The notes: generated by a model from the letters alone, not told the origin. A stretch of DNA of 64,000 bases from JAIYDJ01 sp031400505 (GCA_031400505.1 JANNPZ010000088.1:1-64000), one strand, 5' to 3'. Numbered from the stretch's first letter, positions 1-7,481 are shown. Program-made: numbers and translations.

Positions 1-281
1 CCCAGAAACTCGGCCCGCACCGTGCTTTCTGTCCAGATGGTATCGGGCGACATCCCCAGTGACCGCCAGCCAAGCCATTTTGGCGCAAAGTCCCACCACG
101 GCACCATGTTGCCCTTCATCACGTCCGGCGCCATCTTGAAACTGGTGGTGATGGTCCAGTAGATCGGGAACAGACAGATGATCGCCCACAGGATCAACAG
201 CCCGTAGATCGCGAACCGCCGGGCATACCAGCCGATCTGCGCGGGGCGATCATGGGCGCTGTCGTGAAAGATCTGGGTCAA
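1..281 (-). CDS. Carbohydrate ABC transporter permease, MalG type (partial, N-terminus only)
   Basis: Inner-membrane permease of a sugar ABC importer; only about the first 93 residues lie in the window and the rest runs off the left edge. The reading starts LTQIFHDSAHDRP and soon gives one hydrophobic helix (YGLLILWAIICLFPIYW) followed by TTSFK, the classic first transmembrane segment and following motif of MalG-type permeases. The likely start is a TTG that overlaps the stop codon of the upstream permease gene by 4 nt, so the two are translationally coupled. No in-frame ATG lies near, so the exact start is uncertain. It should pair with the MalF-type permease just upstream, and with the binding protein at 4549-6186 and the ATPase at 6426-7472. 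Confidence 0.85.
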   Translation of the reverse strand, partial: MTQIFHDSAHDRPAQIGWYARRFAIYGLLILWAIICLFPIYWTITTSFKMAPDVMKGNMVPWWDFAPKWLGWRSLGMSPDTIWTESTVRAEFL

Positions 282-1384
282 TACTTTGGCCTCATCCAGC
301 GGTCGGCGAGTTTCATCAGCAGGGTCATCGCGATGATGATCACCACTAGATAGACCATGGCCAGCATCGTGCCGTAGCCGACATTGGACCGGTCGCGATA
401 CTCACGGAAGATGAACGAGGTCACGCTGTCGGTCGCTCCGCCCGGCCCACCGCTCGTCACGTTGATGATCACATCTGCCAGCTTCAGCTTGAAGATGATC
501 CGGATCAGGATCGCAGTGATCGACACCGGCAGCATCAGGGGAAACGTCACCTCCCAGAACCCGCGCCAACCGTTGGCACCGTCCACGCGTGACGCCTCCT
601 GCAACTCTTTCGGGATGGCCTGCAATCCAGCAAGGATCATGATCATCATGAAGGGGATAAAGGTCCAGGCATCCATGGCCATGATCACGAACCGCGCCAT
701 TTCGGGCGTGCCAAAGAACGACGGGTCTTCCCAGCCAAAGAACCGCGCGAGCCGCGCCAGAGGGCCAAAGCGCGCCTCCATCATCGACTTGCCGATCATC
801 CAGGACACCGCGACCGGCGACAGCATCAGCGGCAACAGGAATGCCACCCGAAAGAACTTCCGCGCCCGGATTTCAGCGTTCAGCAGCAGTGCAAGCCCGA
901 ACGCAATCGCGTATTCGACCAGAATGGCAGCCGTGTACCACACCATGTTCAGCATCGCGTTCCAGAAGAACGGGTCATTCCACATCTGCACCAGATTGTC
1001 GGTTCCGTTGAACTTGCGGCCCGTCGGCGACGACAGGTTCCAGTCGGAAAACGCGATGCCAAGGCCAAAGATCAACGGTAGGATCGCCAGCGACAGCACA
1101 AACAGCACGGCAGGCAGCACGAACAGCGTGCGCTTGCCCTGCTCGCCCCGGATCAGAACCTGACCCCAGCACAGGCAGATCGCCCAGAACACATAGGCAT
1201 ACAAGGTCGGTCGCCAATTCGCGAACCCGAACTCGGCCCAACCTGCTGCCGTCAAGGATTGCAGCGTGGCGACAACGGCAAGTAGGCCGGCGGAGCCCCA
1301 GACCAGCACGTGCCCAAACGCCTTGCGGCGCGCCGGAATATCGTCGTTCGTGACGATGTGAAGAAGGTCGTGCTGCGTGTTCAT
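278..1384 (-). CDS. Carbohydrate ABC transporter permease, MalF type
   Basis: Inner-membrane permease of a sugar importer, 368 aa. It has several hydrophobic helices and, near the C-terminal third, the EAA loop (LQEASRVDGANGWRGFWEV) that docks on the ATPase, as in the binding-protein-dependent transport (MalF) family. The N-terminus has about two helices more than a minimal MalF. The ATG is preceded directly by a palindromic operator-like element and no Shine-Dalgarno sequence is visible. A promoter-like pair (TTTCCA, 17 bp, TAACAT) would place the transcript start at the A of the ATG, so the mRNA may be leaderless. Its presumed binding-protein partner lies about 3.2 kb upstream, on the far side of the puc operon. 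Confidence 0.9.
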   Translation of the reverse strand: MNTQHDLLHIVTNDDIPARRKAFGHVLVWGSAGLLAVVATLQSLTAAGWAEFGFANWRPTLYAYVFWAICLCWGQVLIRGEQGKRTLFVLPAVLFVLSLAILPLIFGLGIAFSDWNLSSPTGRKFNGTDNLVQMWNDPFFWNAMLNMVWYTAAILVEYAIAFGLALLLNAEIRARKFFRVAFLLPLMLSPVAVSWMIGKSMMEARFGPLARLARFFGWEDPSFFGTPEMARFVIMAMDAWTFIPFMMIMILAGLQAIPKELQEASRVDGANGWRGFWEVTFPLMLPVSITAILIRIIFKLKLADVIINVTSGGPGGATDSVTSFIFREYRDRSNVGYGTMLAMVYLVVIIIAMTLLMKLADRWMRPKY

Positions 1385-1397
1385 ACTAGCATGTTAG
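1382..1397 (-). promoter_or_regulatory. Operator/promoter element at the MalF-type permease start
   Basis: Read on the - strand this is CTAACATGCTAGTATG, whose last ATG is the permease start codon. It contains the near-perfect palindrome CTAACATG(C/T)TAG and matches 15 of 16 positions of the element at 6343-6358. TAACAT may act as a -10 box. The binding regulator is not identifiable in this window. Confidence 0.6.
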
Positions 1398-1624
1398 CTG
1401 GCGAAAGGCGGGGTGGAAAGGGCCAACCTTTGCGCGCGTCCGCCGTTCTTTCCATCGTTTCAGCTTTACGTGGTGGGGCGCGGCACCTGCGAATCGCGCG
1501 GGCTTTTAACCGCAGAAAGGCGCGACCCATGCGCAGGCATCTGTGCAGAGTTCTCTTCGGCAAATCGGGCAAGTTGCCGTTTCTTATGTCGAAAATCTGG
1601 ATAGACGAGCGTTTCTGCATCAAG

Positions 1625-1642
1625 TGTCAGTTTACTGTTACA
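1625..1642. promoter_or_regulatory. PpsR/CrtJ-type binding site 1
   Basis: TGT-N12-ACA dyad, the recognition pattern of the redox/light repressor PpsR (CrtJ) of purple bacteria. It lies 8 bp from a second copy, the spacing usual for cooperative PpsR sites in front of puc, bch and crt genes. It implies aerobic repression of the LH2 operon. Confidence 0.75.
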
Positions 1643-1650
1643 GTTGCCAG

Positions 1651-1668
1651 TGTCAAATTTTCCTGACA
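1651..1668. promoter_or_regulatory. PpsR/CrtJ-type binding site 2
   Basis: TGTCA-N8-TGACA, the better of the two dyads (TGT-N12-ACA with symmetric flanks). It is the copy nearer pucB and probably overlaps or adjoins the puc promoter. Confidence 0.8.
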
Positions 1669-1785
1669 GACTGAAGTTGGGTTCAGACCGGCTGGCGCAA
1701 ATTCCAGCACCTTGAACCGGGCGGATGCAAGGTCGTCAGTCTGCCCATGACAAGGAAGCGACGACGTGGGTACGGAGGAAATCTC

Positions 1786-1941
1786 ATGACCAACGATCCT
1801 AACAAGGTCTGGCCGACCGGTCTGACCTTGGGCGAAGCAGAAGAAGTCCACAGCTATCTTATCGACGGCACGCGCGTGTTCGGTGTGATCGCCCTGATCG
1901 CACACTTGCTTGTTGCTGTTTCCACCCCTTGGCTCGGCTGA
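1786..1941 (+). CDS. pucB: Light-harvesting 2 antenna beta chain
   Basis: Beta apoprotein of the peripheral LH2 antenna, 51 aa, a single-helix membrane protein that binds bacteriochlorophyll and carotenoid. His22 and His40 are the two conserved beta-chain histidines (H-18 and H0; H0 ligates B850-type bacteriochlorophyll). It ends with the typical STPWLG. The start is set by GGAGG 7 nt upstream; the longer in-frame ORF has no antenna features. The stop is 10 bp before pucA, so both chains come from one transcript at matched levels. Two PpsR-type sites lie upstream. Confidence 0.96.
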   Translation: MTNDPNKVWPTGLTLGEAEEVHSYLIDGTRVFGVIALIAHLLVAVSTPWLG

Positions 1942-1951
1942 GGAGCATCAG

Positions 1952-2260
1952 ATGAACAACGCAAAACTCTGGCTCGTCGTAAAGCCCACCGTGGGTGTTC
2001 CGCTGTTCCTGTCGGCCGTTGCCGTCGGCTCGTTCGCTGTCCATGTCGCTGTTCTGAGCAACACGACCTGGGTCGCTGACTTCCTGTCGGGCAAACCGCT
2101 GGGTGCGGGCGCCACCGCATCGCTCGTCGTGCCGCAGGCCGATGTGGCGAAGGCGTCTTTCGTGGCAGATGGCGCGCAGAACGTGCTGATCCTGATGCCC
2201 GATGGCACGACGGCCCATGCCGTTCTGCAAGCACCGCTGCCGGCAGGCACCCTGAACTAG
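1952..2260 (+). CDS. pucA: Light-harvesting 2 antenna alpha chain, B800-820-like, with long C-terminal tail
   Basis: Alpha apoprotein of LH2, 102 aa. Residues 1-48 follow the classic pattern: WLVVKPTVGVPLF, transmembrane helix, His31 as bacteriochlorophyll ligand, and TTW at 38-40. At positions 44-45, where B850 antennae have Tyr-Tyr or Tyr-Trp, this chain has Phe44-Leu45, the pair found in blue-shifted B800-820 (LH3) complexes. Residues from about 49 on form a tail of some 50 residues rich in Ala, Val and Gly, roughly twice the length of ordinary alpha chains. Tails of varied length are known in some purple bacteria; the function of this one is not clear. Confidence 0.95.
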   Translation: MNNAKLWLVVKPTVGVPLFLSAVAVGSFAVHVAVLSNTTWVADFLSGKPLGAGATASLVVPQADVAKASFVADGAQNVLILMPDGTTAHAVLQAPLPAGTLN

Positions 2261-2292
2261 GCCACGCCCTTTTGGCGTTGCCATGACCAAGC

Positions 2293-2327
2293 GTGAGGCC
2301 CCGTGTCGCAGGGCACCCGGGCCTCAC
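2293..2327 (+). terminator. Hairpin between pucA and pucC
   Basis: Perfect 9-bp stem GTGAGGCCC / GGGCCTCAC around a 17-nt loop, with no T-tract. In related bacteria a hairpin at this place stabilises the short pucBA mRNA and lowers pucC expression; that role is inferred here. It also argues against the early in-frame GTG at 2303 as the pucC start. Confidence 0.65.
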
Positions 2328-2383
2328 ACATCGACATCCGCAAGGCATGCTGGTTTCCCGCCATCGGTAGAACTGGACCCCCG

Positions 2384-3802
2384 ATGTTCGACTTCAGAAA
2401 ATTCGCGCTGCACAAGATTTCCGGTCTGGGGATGCAGTATCTTCCCTTCGCGGATGTGGCCTCGGCAGAGGTGCCGCTGTCGCGTTTGCTGCGGCTGTCG
2501 CTGTTTCAGGTCACGGTCGGCATGGCGCTGGTCCTGATGGTCGGCACGCTGAACCGGGTGATGATTGTTGAATTGAATGTCTCGGCCACGCTGGTGGCGT
2601 CGATGCTGGCGCTGCCGTTGCTGTTTGCGCCGTTTCGCGCGCTAATCGGGTTTAGGTCGGATCGCTATCACTCTGCACTTGGCCTGCGGCGATTGCCGTT
2701 TCTTTACAAGGGGACGATGCTGCAATTCGGCGGCTTTGCGATCATGCCCTTCGCGCTTCTGGTGCTGTCGGGCTATGGCGAGGCGGTGGACGCGCCGCGC
2801 TGGATCGGGCTGAGTTCGGCTGCGCTGTCGTTTCTGCTGGTAGGGGCGGGGGTGCATACCGTGCAGACGGTCGGGCTTGCGCTGGCCACCGATCTGGTAC
2901 CCGAGGCGGATCAGCCGAAAGTGGTCGGGCTGATGTATGTCATGCTGCTGCTGGGGATGGCGGCGAGTGCGCTGGTCTACGGGTGGTTGTTGCAAACTTA
3001 CACGCCGGGGCGGCTCATTCAGGTCATTCAGGGCACGGCTGTGGTGACGGTTGTGCTGAATGCTGCCGCGATGTGGAAACAAGAGGCCCGCAACCGGGTG
3101 CGGGCGGCCGCACCCCGCGTCCGCCAGGTTGGCTTTGCCGAGGCTTGGGCGCGGTTGACGGCGCGTCCGGGGATGGTCCGGCTGCTGGCGATCATCGCCT
3201 TTGGCACGGCGGGGTTCGGCATGGCGGATGTGCTGCTGGAGCCGTTCGGCGGGCAGGTGTTGGGCATGTCGGTGGCCGAGACGACGCGGCTGACGGTGTA
3301 TCTGGCGGTTGGCAGTCTGCTCGGGTTCGGGCTTGCTTCGCGCTGGATCGGACGGGGGCAATTGCCGATGGACGTGGCGATCTGTGGGGCGGGGATCGGG
3401 GTTCCGGCCTTTGGCGCGGTCGTACTGGCGGCGGGGCTGCTGTTGGCACCGGTGCTGGTGGCGGCCACGCTGGCGGCGGGGTTCGGGGCGGGGCTGTTCG
3501 GGCATGGCACGCTGACGGCCACCATGCGGTCGGCCCCGCGCGATCAGATCGGGTTGTCGCTGGGGGCCTGGGGCGCGGTGCAGACCACCTCTGCCGGGAT
3601 TGCCATCGCGGTGGGCGGTGTGATCCGCGATGTGATCCTTGCCACATCGGGGGCAGGGGTCGCACGACCCTATGTTCCGGTCTTTCTGTTGGAGGCCGGG
3701 CTGCTGGTTCTGGCGCTGCTGCTTGCCTTGCCGTTATGGGGGAAGTCTGCAGTCCCTGCCGGCGAAGCGCCCGCGCCAGAGATGTTGACGGATGGCGGTT
3801 GA
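2384..3802 (+). CDS. pucC: PucC, LH2 assembly / bacteriochlorophyll-delivery membrane protein
   Basis: Polytopic inner-membrane protein of the PucC/BCH2 branch of the major facilitator superfamily, needed for LH2 assembly. The 472-aa product has about 12 hydrophobic segments. Conserved-looking landmarks are LPFADVA near the N-terminus, GFRSDRYHSALGLRR in the first cytoplasmic loop, and QTVGLALATDLVPE in the middle. The ATG giving MFDFRKFAL fits the usual N-terminus; an in-frame GTG at 2303 would add 27 residues but lies inside the pucA-pucC hairpin. Third gene of the operon, 123 bp after pucA. Confidence 0.93.
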   Translation: MFDFRKFALHKISGLGMQYLPFADVASAEVPLSRLLRLSLFQVTVGMALVLMVGTLNRVMIVELNVSATLVASMLALPLLFAPFRALIGFRSDRYHSALGLRRLPFLYKGTMLQFGGFAIMPFALLVLSGYGEAVDAPRWIGLSSAALSFLLVGAGVHTVQTVGLALATDLVPEADQPKVVGLMYVMLLLGMAASALVYGWLLQTYTPGRLIQVIQGTAVVTVVLNAAAMWKQEARNRVRAAAPRVRQVGFAEAWARLTARPGMVRLLAIIAFGTAGFGMADVLLEPFGGQVLGMSVAETTRLTVYLAVGSLLGFGLASRWIGRGQLPMDVAICGAGIGVPAFGAVVLAAGLLLAPVLVAATLAAGFGAGLFGHGTLTATMRSAPRDQIGLSLGAWGAVQTTSAGIAIAVGGVIRDVILATSGAGVARPYVPVFLLEAGLLVLALLLALPLWGKSAVPAGEAPAPEMLTDGG

Positions 3803-3858
3803 GACAGAGATGAAGACAGCAATCAGAACTTTTGGGCCAGAAGGATAACAGGTGCCAC

Positions 3859-4458
3859 ATGACCACAATCATCACGCGACTTTATTCTGACAAGGCGGCG
3901 GCGCGGGCCGTTGTGGCGGCACTGGGCGCCAGTGGCCACCAAGACAGCACGATCCAGGTGATCAGCAGTGATGCCGCCGGGGGGGCCATGGCCGCGATGA
4001 TGGCCGCCATGGTCAGCACGACCGCTGCCACCGCCTATGCATCGGCAATGACGGGCGAGCAGGCCCTGCTGGTGGTGCAGGCCCCGTTCAACCCGATCGG
4101 TACCGCGCGGGATGCGATGCGCATTGTGGCACAGCATCCGTCGATTGACGTCGGGCTAGAGGATGAAGATGGCTACATCCGGATCAATCCAACGATGCCG
4201 GTATCGTCCAACGTGTTGACCGATCATCCCTATTTCATGTCGAACAAGTTCCGCAAGGCGTCCCACGGGCATATCCTGGGTGACAAGCCGTTGTTGGCGC
4301 ACCGGGCGCGCACCTCGGCAATGCGGGGCGGCGGGCATATGTCCCGGATGTTCTGGCCGATGCCGCTGGTGTCGAAATCGGTCAGCAAAAGTTCTGCGAT
4401 CAAGGGGGGCTGGCTCGCCTCGTCGATGTTCGGGATCACGACGCTGCTGCGTCGCTGA
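3859..4458 (+). CDS. Conserved protein of the puc operon, possibly PucD/PucE-like
   Basis: Product of 199 aa, 56 bp after pucC and before a strong terminator, so it is the last gene of the puc unit. The N-terminal 50 residues (TTIITRLYSDKAAARAVVAAL) look like a small alpha/beta fold with a stress-protein-like pattern. An Ala/Met/Gly-rich stretch follows (about 35-65) that could lie in or on the membrane. The C-terminal 90 residues are basic with an odd segment around RTSAMRGGGHMSRMFWPMPLV. Rhodobacter capsulatus has pucD and pucE at this place, and an LH2 gamma subunit is ascribed to pucE; homology is suspected from position only. Confidence 0.7.
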   Translation: MTTIITRLYSDKAAARAVVAALGASGHQDSTIQVISSDAAGGAMAAMMAAMVSTTAATAYASAMTGEQALLVVQAPFNPIGTARDAMRIVAQHPSIDVGLEDEDGYIRINPTMPVSSNVLTDHPYFMSNKFRKASHGHILGDKPLLAHRARTSAMRGGGHMSRMFWPMPLVSKSVSKSSAIKGGWLASSMFGITTLLRR

Positions 4459-4476
4459 TCGGCGGGGCACCGATGC

Positions 4477-4508
4477 AAAACGGCGCGCAGGGCACTGCGC
4501 GCCGTTTT
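4477..4508. terminator. Bidirectional intrinsic terminator after the puc operon
   Basis: Perfect 13-bp stem AAAACGGCGCGCA / TGCGCGCCGTTTT with a 6-nt loop, flanked by A and T runs, so it can work on both strands. It ends the + strand puc unit just after the stop at 4458 and can also serve the convergent binding-protein gene. Confidence 0.9.
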
Positions 4509-4516
4509 TCTGTGTT

Positions 4517-4538
4517 GGGGCGCGGTTGTCCGCGCCCC
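4517..4538. terminator. Second hairpin, 3' end of the binding-protein gene
   Basis: Perfect 9-bp stem GGGGCGCGG / CCGCGCCCC with a TTGT loop, 10 bp from the 3' end of the - strand gene at 4549. With the neighbouring terminator it blocks read-through from the binding-protein gene to its permease genes beyond the puc operon. Confidence 0.75.
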
Positions 4539-4548
4539 CTGTCGGGCG

Positions 4549-6186
4549 TCACATGCCCAAGGAAGCCTTGTAAAGTGCGATCTGGCTGTCGCGGCCGATC
4601 TGGTCGGTGATCTTTTCCCAGGCGGCGGCGATGGCATCGGCGGTTTCCTGTGCCGAGGCATAGGTCCCGGCAAAGCCCTTGGACAGCTCGTCCTCGGCGA
4701 CCGAGTAATACTGGAAGATGCCGGGGATGCGGGGTTCAATCGCCGCGTTCGGGTGGTTGTAGCTGTCGGCGTTCGACCCGAGATAATCCTCGACATAGGC
4801 CCGGTCATAGCCTGCCGCTTCCCACTCTTCATAGTTGAAGTGCGAGTTGCGGTAGGGCTGGAAGCCCGAAGGATAGGCGGCAGTCCAAAGCGAGATGTCC
4901 TTGCCGCCCAGATGGGCTGCGGCAGACCAGGCGGCCTTTCGCTTTTTCTCGTCGCCCGACACGCGGCTGGTGACGTAGATGCCCCAGCCGATATAGGCCA
5001 TCAGCGGTGCCTCGTTGTAGGTCTCTTCCCATGCGGCGGTGGCGCTGTTGTAAACGCGGTCCGAGCCGGGGTTGGTCCCGAAGCCCACGACATCGCCCAC
5101 AACCGAGCCATCGGAGGTGCGCGCAGACGAGCCCACATCGCCCCACCACATCAGCATCGAGCCGGTTCCAGCCAGGAACTGCGAGAAGGCCGTTGTGCCC
5201 GGATCAGCGTTGATCTGGTCTGCAGGATAGGCACCCGGCGTCGCCACAAGGTCGAGAACGTCCTGAATGGCCTGCACCCAGGCCGGGTTGTTGACGCGCG
5301 GTTTCATCGTGTCGGCGTCGAACAGCCATGCCGGATCGGACGGATGCTTGGCATAGGCCGCAGCCCGGTTGGCGATGAAATACATCCCGAACCCACCCCA
5401 ACCCTTCAGCGGGTCAAGATAGCCATGTGCGGCCTGCCCGGTCAGCGGATCGGTCTGCCCGACCAGCGCCTTCGACACCGCGTTGACCTGCTGCCAGGTT
5501 TTCGGCACTTCCGCCCCGCCGATAGCACCCTCGCCGAAATAGTCCTTGCGATAGGCGAAGGTGTGGCAGTCGCCGTCGATGTTGATGCGGTAGGTCTTGC
5601 CGTCCCACGTGCCGACCGGCGCTTGCAGATAGCCGACCAGATCATCAGCCTCGATCTGGGTTTTGACCCAATCGGGCATCTCGTCGAGCAGACCCTTGCT
5701 GGCGGTGTCGCCTTCAAACGGTGCGCCCATTTCGATGATGTCGAAATCGACGGTGCCGGTGGCGATGGACTGTTGCAGGCGCGGGTTGTAGTCGGCTTGT
5801 GCGAGGTCGATCCAGTTGATCTTGGCCCCGGTATAGGCCTCCCACGGTTTGAGGAAGCCGCGGAACAGGAAGTTGTGCAGGTTCTGGTTGTTCAGCCCCA
5901 TGAAGGTCAGCTCGACGCCTGCAAATTCACCCTCGGCCACGTTGGTCTTGGTGGCACCAAGGCACATCTCGCCGACCTTCTGCCAATCGGCATCGGTCGG
6001 GGACCCGGCCCCAACGCCCGGGATCTTCAAGATCTCGGCGCGCACACTGCCATGCCCATCGGCCATTGCCATGCGGGGCGCGAGGCCGCCCATCGCGGCC
6101 ATTCCCGACACGCCGGCCACGCCCTGCATCAGGCGGCGGCGCGTCAGGCTGATCCTTGCCGCCTGATTGTAGTGTTCAACTTTCAT
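4549..6186 (-). CDS. Sugar ABC transporter substrate-binding protein (Tat-exported, family 1)
   Basis: Periplasmic binding protein of 545 aa for an unidentified carbohydrate. Residues 15-45 form a twin-arginine signal (TRRRLMQG, hydrophobic run, cut near AMADG). The rest has the two-lobe extracellular solute-binding family 1 pattern, with a long insert relative to maltose-type proteins. A good ribosome-binding site (GGGAGG) precedes the ATG. It is divergent from the ATPase gene at 6426, with the operator-like palindrome between. Normally such a gene is followed by its two permease genes; here the puc operon intervenes and the permeases start at 1384 on the same strand. Confidence 0.9.
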   Translation of the reverse strand: MKVEHYNQAARISLTRRRLMQGVAGVSGMAAMGGLAPRMAMADGHGSVRAEILKIPGVGAGSPTDADWQKVGEMCLGATKTNVAEGEFAGVELTFMGLNNQNLHNFLFRGFLKPWEAYTGAKINWIDLAQADYNPRLQQSIATGTVDFDIIEMGAPFEGDTASKGLLDEMPDWVKTQIEADDLVGYLQAPVGTWDGKTYRINIDGDCHTFAYRKDYFGEGAIGGAEVPKTWQQVNAVSKALVGQTDPLTGQAAHGYLDPLKGWGGFGMYFIANRAAAYAKHPSDPAWLFDADTMKPRVNNPAWVQAIQDVLDLVATPGAYPADQINADPGTTAFSQFLAGTGSMLMWWGDVGSSARTSDGSVVGDVVGFGTNPGSDRVYNSATAAWEETYNEAPLMAYIGWGIYVTSRVSGDEKKRKAAWSAAAHLGGKDISLWTAAYPSGFQPYRNSHFNYEEWEAAGYDRAYVEDYLGSNADSYNHPNAAIEPRIPGIFQYYSVAEDELSKGFAGTYASAQETADAIAAAWEKITDQIGRDSQIALYKASLGM

Positions 6187-6342
6187 GAAGACCTCCCTAG
6201 GGTTTTCCCGCCCATTTGCGACGGTCCGGTCCGGGTTGGCCGGTTGCCCCTTGGGGTCTTATGGCCTGATTGCCCGTTTCCGGGTCCGGGCACCGCCGGA
6301 CATGGGCAGACAATCTCAGCCTGCGAACCTCAAGTCAAGCAT

Positions 6343-6358
6343 CTAACATGTTAGTATG
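6343..6358 (+). promoter_or_regulatory. Palindromic operator between binding-protein and ATPase genes
   Basis: CTAACATGTTAG (6343-6354) is a perfect 12-bp palindrome; with the next four bases it matches 15 of 16 positions of the element at the MalF-type permease start (1382-1397, other strand). A candidate -35 TTGACT for the leftward binding-protein gene lies just beside it (complement of 6334-6339). It is likely the operator of the transporter's sugar-responsive regulator, which is not in the window. Confidence 0.65.
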
Positions 6359-6425
6359 GTCAGGTGGTGGACAGACCCCTGACCCTGCGTTACCAAAGAC
6401 CTGCAATCGAAAAGGGAGAGGCATT

Positions 6426-7472
6426 TTGGCCGAGGTGAAGATCCGCGACCTGCAGAAATCCTATGGGGGCATGCAGGTGGTCCACGGCGTCAATGTCGAT
6501 ATCCCCGATGGGCAGTTCGTGGTTCTGGTGGGGCCATCTGGGTGTGGGAAATCCACGCTCTTGCGGATGATCGCGGGGCTTGAGGCGATTTCAAGCGGGA
6601 CCATTGCGATTGGTGACCGGGTGGTGAACAACCTGCCGCCGGCCGAGCGTGACATCGCCATGGTGTTTCAGAACTACGCACTTTACCCGCACAAGACAGT
6701 GGCGGCGAACATGGGTTTCGCGCTGAAAATGGCGCGGATGGACCGGGCCGAGATCGCAACCCGTGTGGCGCGCGCTGCCGAGATTCTGGGCCTGCAGCCC
6801 TATCTGGATCGCTATCCCCGCGCGCTGTCGGGCGGACAGCGGCAGCGGGTGGCGATGGGGCGCGCCATCGTGCGCAACCCGCAGGTGTTTCTGTTCGACG
6901 AGCCGCTGTCGAACCTTGATGCCAAACTGCGCGTCCAGATGCGCTCTGAGATCCGCGAGTTGCATCAGCGGCTGTCCACCACCACGGTCTATGTCACCCA
7001 TGACCAGATCGAGGCGATGACGATGGCCGACCGCATCGTGGTGATGCGCGAGGGGCGCATTTCACAGCAGGGCGCGCCGCTGGAGCTGTATGACCGGCCC
7101 GAGAACGTCTTTGTCGCAGGCTTCATCGGGTCGCCGTCGATGAATCTGATCGCAGGCGTGGCGCGGGGGGGGATGGCCGAGGCGGGCGGGCTTTCGTTGC
7201 CGCTACCGATGGCGGTGCCCGATGGGCAGCGGGTGGTTTGGGGCGTGCGGCCCGAACATCTGGACCTTGCGCCGGACGGTCTGCCCGCGACGGTGGTGGT
7301 GGTGGAACCCACGGGGTCGGAAACCCATGTCGTGCTGCGGATGGCCGGGCATGACGCGGTGGCGGTGTTCCGCGAGCGGCACGCGTTCAAACCCGGCGAG
7401 GTGATCCACCTTGCGCCGCGTGCCGGGCTGGTACATCTTTTTGACGAGGGATCGGGTCTGCGGATCAACTGA
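6426..7472 (+). CDS. Sugar ABC transporter ATPase (MalK/UgpC type)
   Basis: Cytoplasmic ATP-binding subunit, 348 aa, that powers the sugar importer. Walker A GPSGCGKST, Q-loop VFQNYALYPH, signature LSGGQRQR, Walker B VFLFDEP and the switch His (YVTHDQ) are all present. After residue 235 comes a C-terminal OB-fold (TOBE) regulatory domain with VWGVRPEHL, as in MalK. The TTG start is supported by GGGAGAG 5 nt upstream; the upstream in-frame extension has no family match. It heads a + strand unit with a FucU-like gene (9 bp apart) and a PfkB kinase. Confidence 0.93.
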   Translation: MAEVKIRDLQKSYGGMQVVHGVNVDIPDGQFVVLVGPSGCGKSTLLRMIAGLEAISSGTIAIGDRVVNNLPPAERDIAMVFQNYALYPHKTVAANMGFALKMARMDRAEIATRVARAAEILGLQPYLDRYPRALSGGQRQRVAMGRAIVRNPQVFLFDEPLSNLDAKLRVQMRSEIRELHQRLSTTTVYVTHDQIEAMTMADRIVVMREGRISQQGAPLELYDRPENVFVAGFIGSPSMNLIAGVARGGMAEAGGLSLPLPMAVPDGQRVVWGVRPEHLDLAPDGLPATVVVVEPTGSETHVVLRMAGHDAVAVFRERHAFKPGEVIHLAPRAGLVHLFDEGSGLRIN

Positions 7473-7481
7473 GGGGGGATC

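Larger units (their letters stand above)
1398..1785. promoter_or_regulatory. Intergenic control region between permease gene and puc operon
   Basis: About 390 bp without a credible gene lie between two divergent transcription units. The right half holds two PpsR-type sites (annotated separately) about 120-160 bp before pucB. The pucB ribosome-binding site GGAGG is at 1774-1778. I could not fix a convincing -35/-10 pair for puc. The ORFs found here have no family features and look like noise. Confidence 0.6.

Noticed and set aside
1310..1666. 118-codon ORF in the puc control region
   Set aside because: Arg-rich, no ribosome-binding site, overlaps the permease start and the first PpsR site; not a likely gene.
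4753..6354. Long + strand ORF of 533 codons opposite the binding-protein gene
   Set aside because: Antisense shadow in GC-rich DNA; the - strand has a Tat signal, ribosome-binding site and family motifs.
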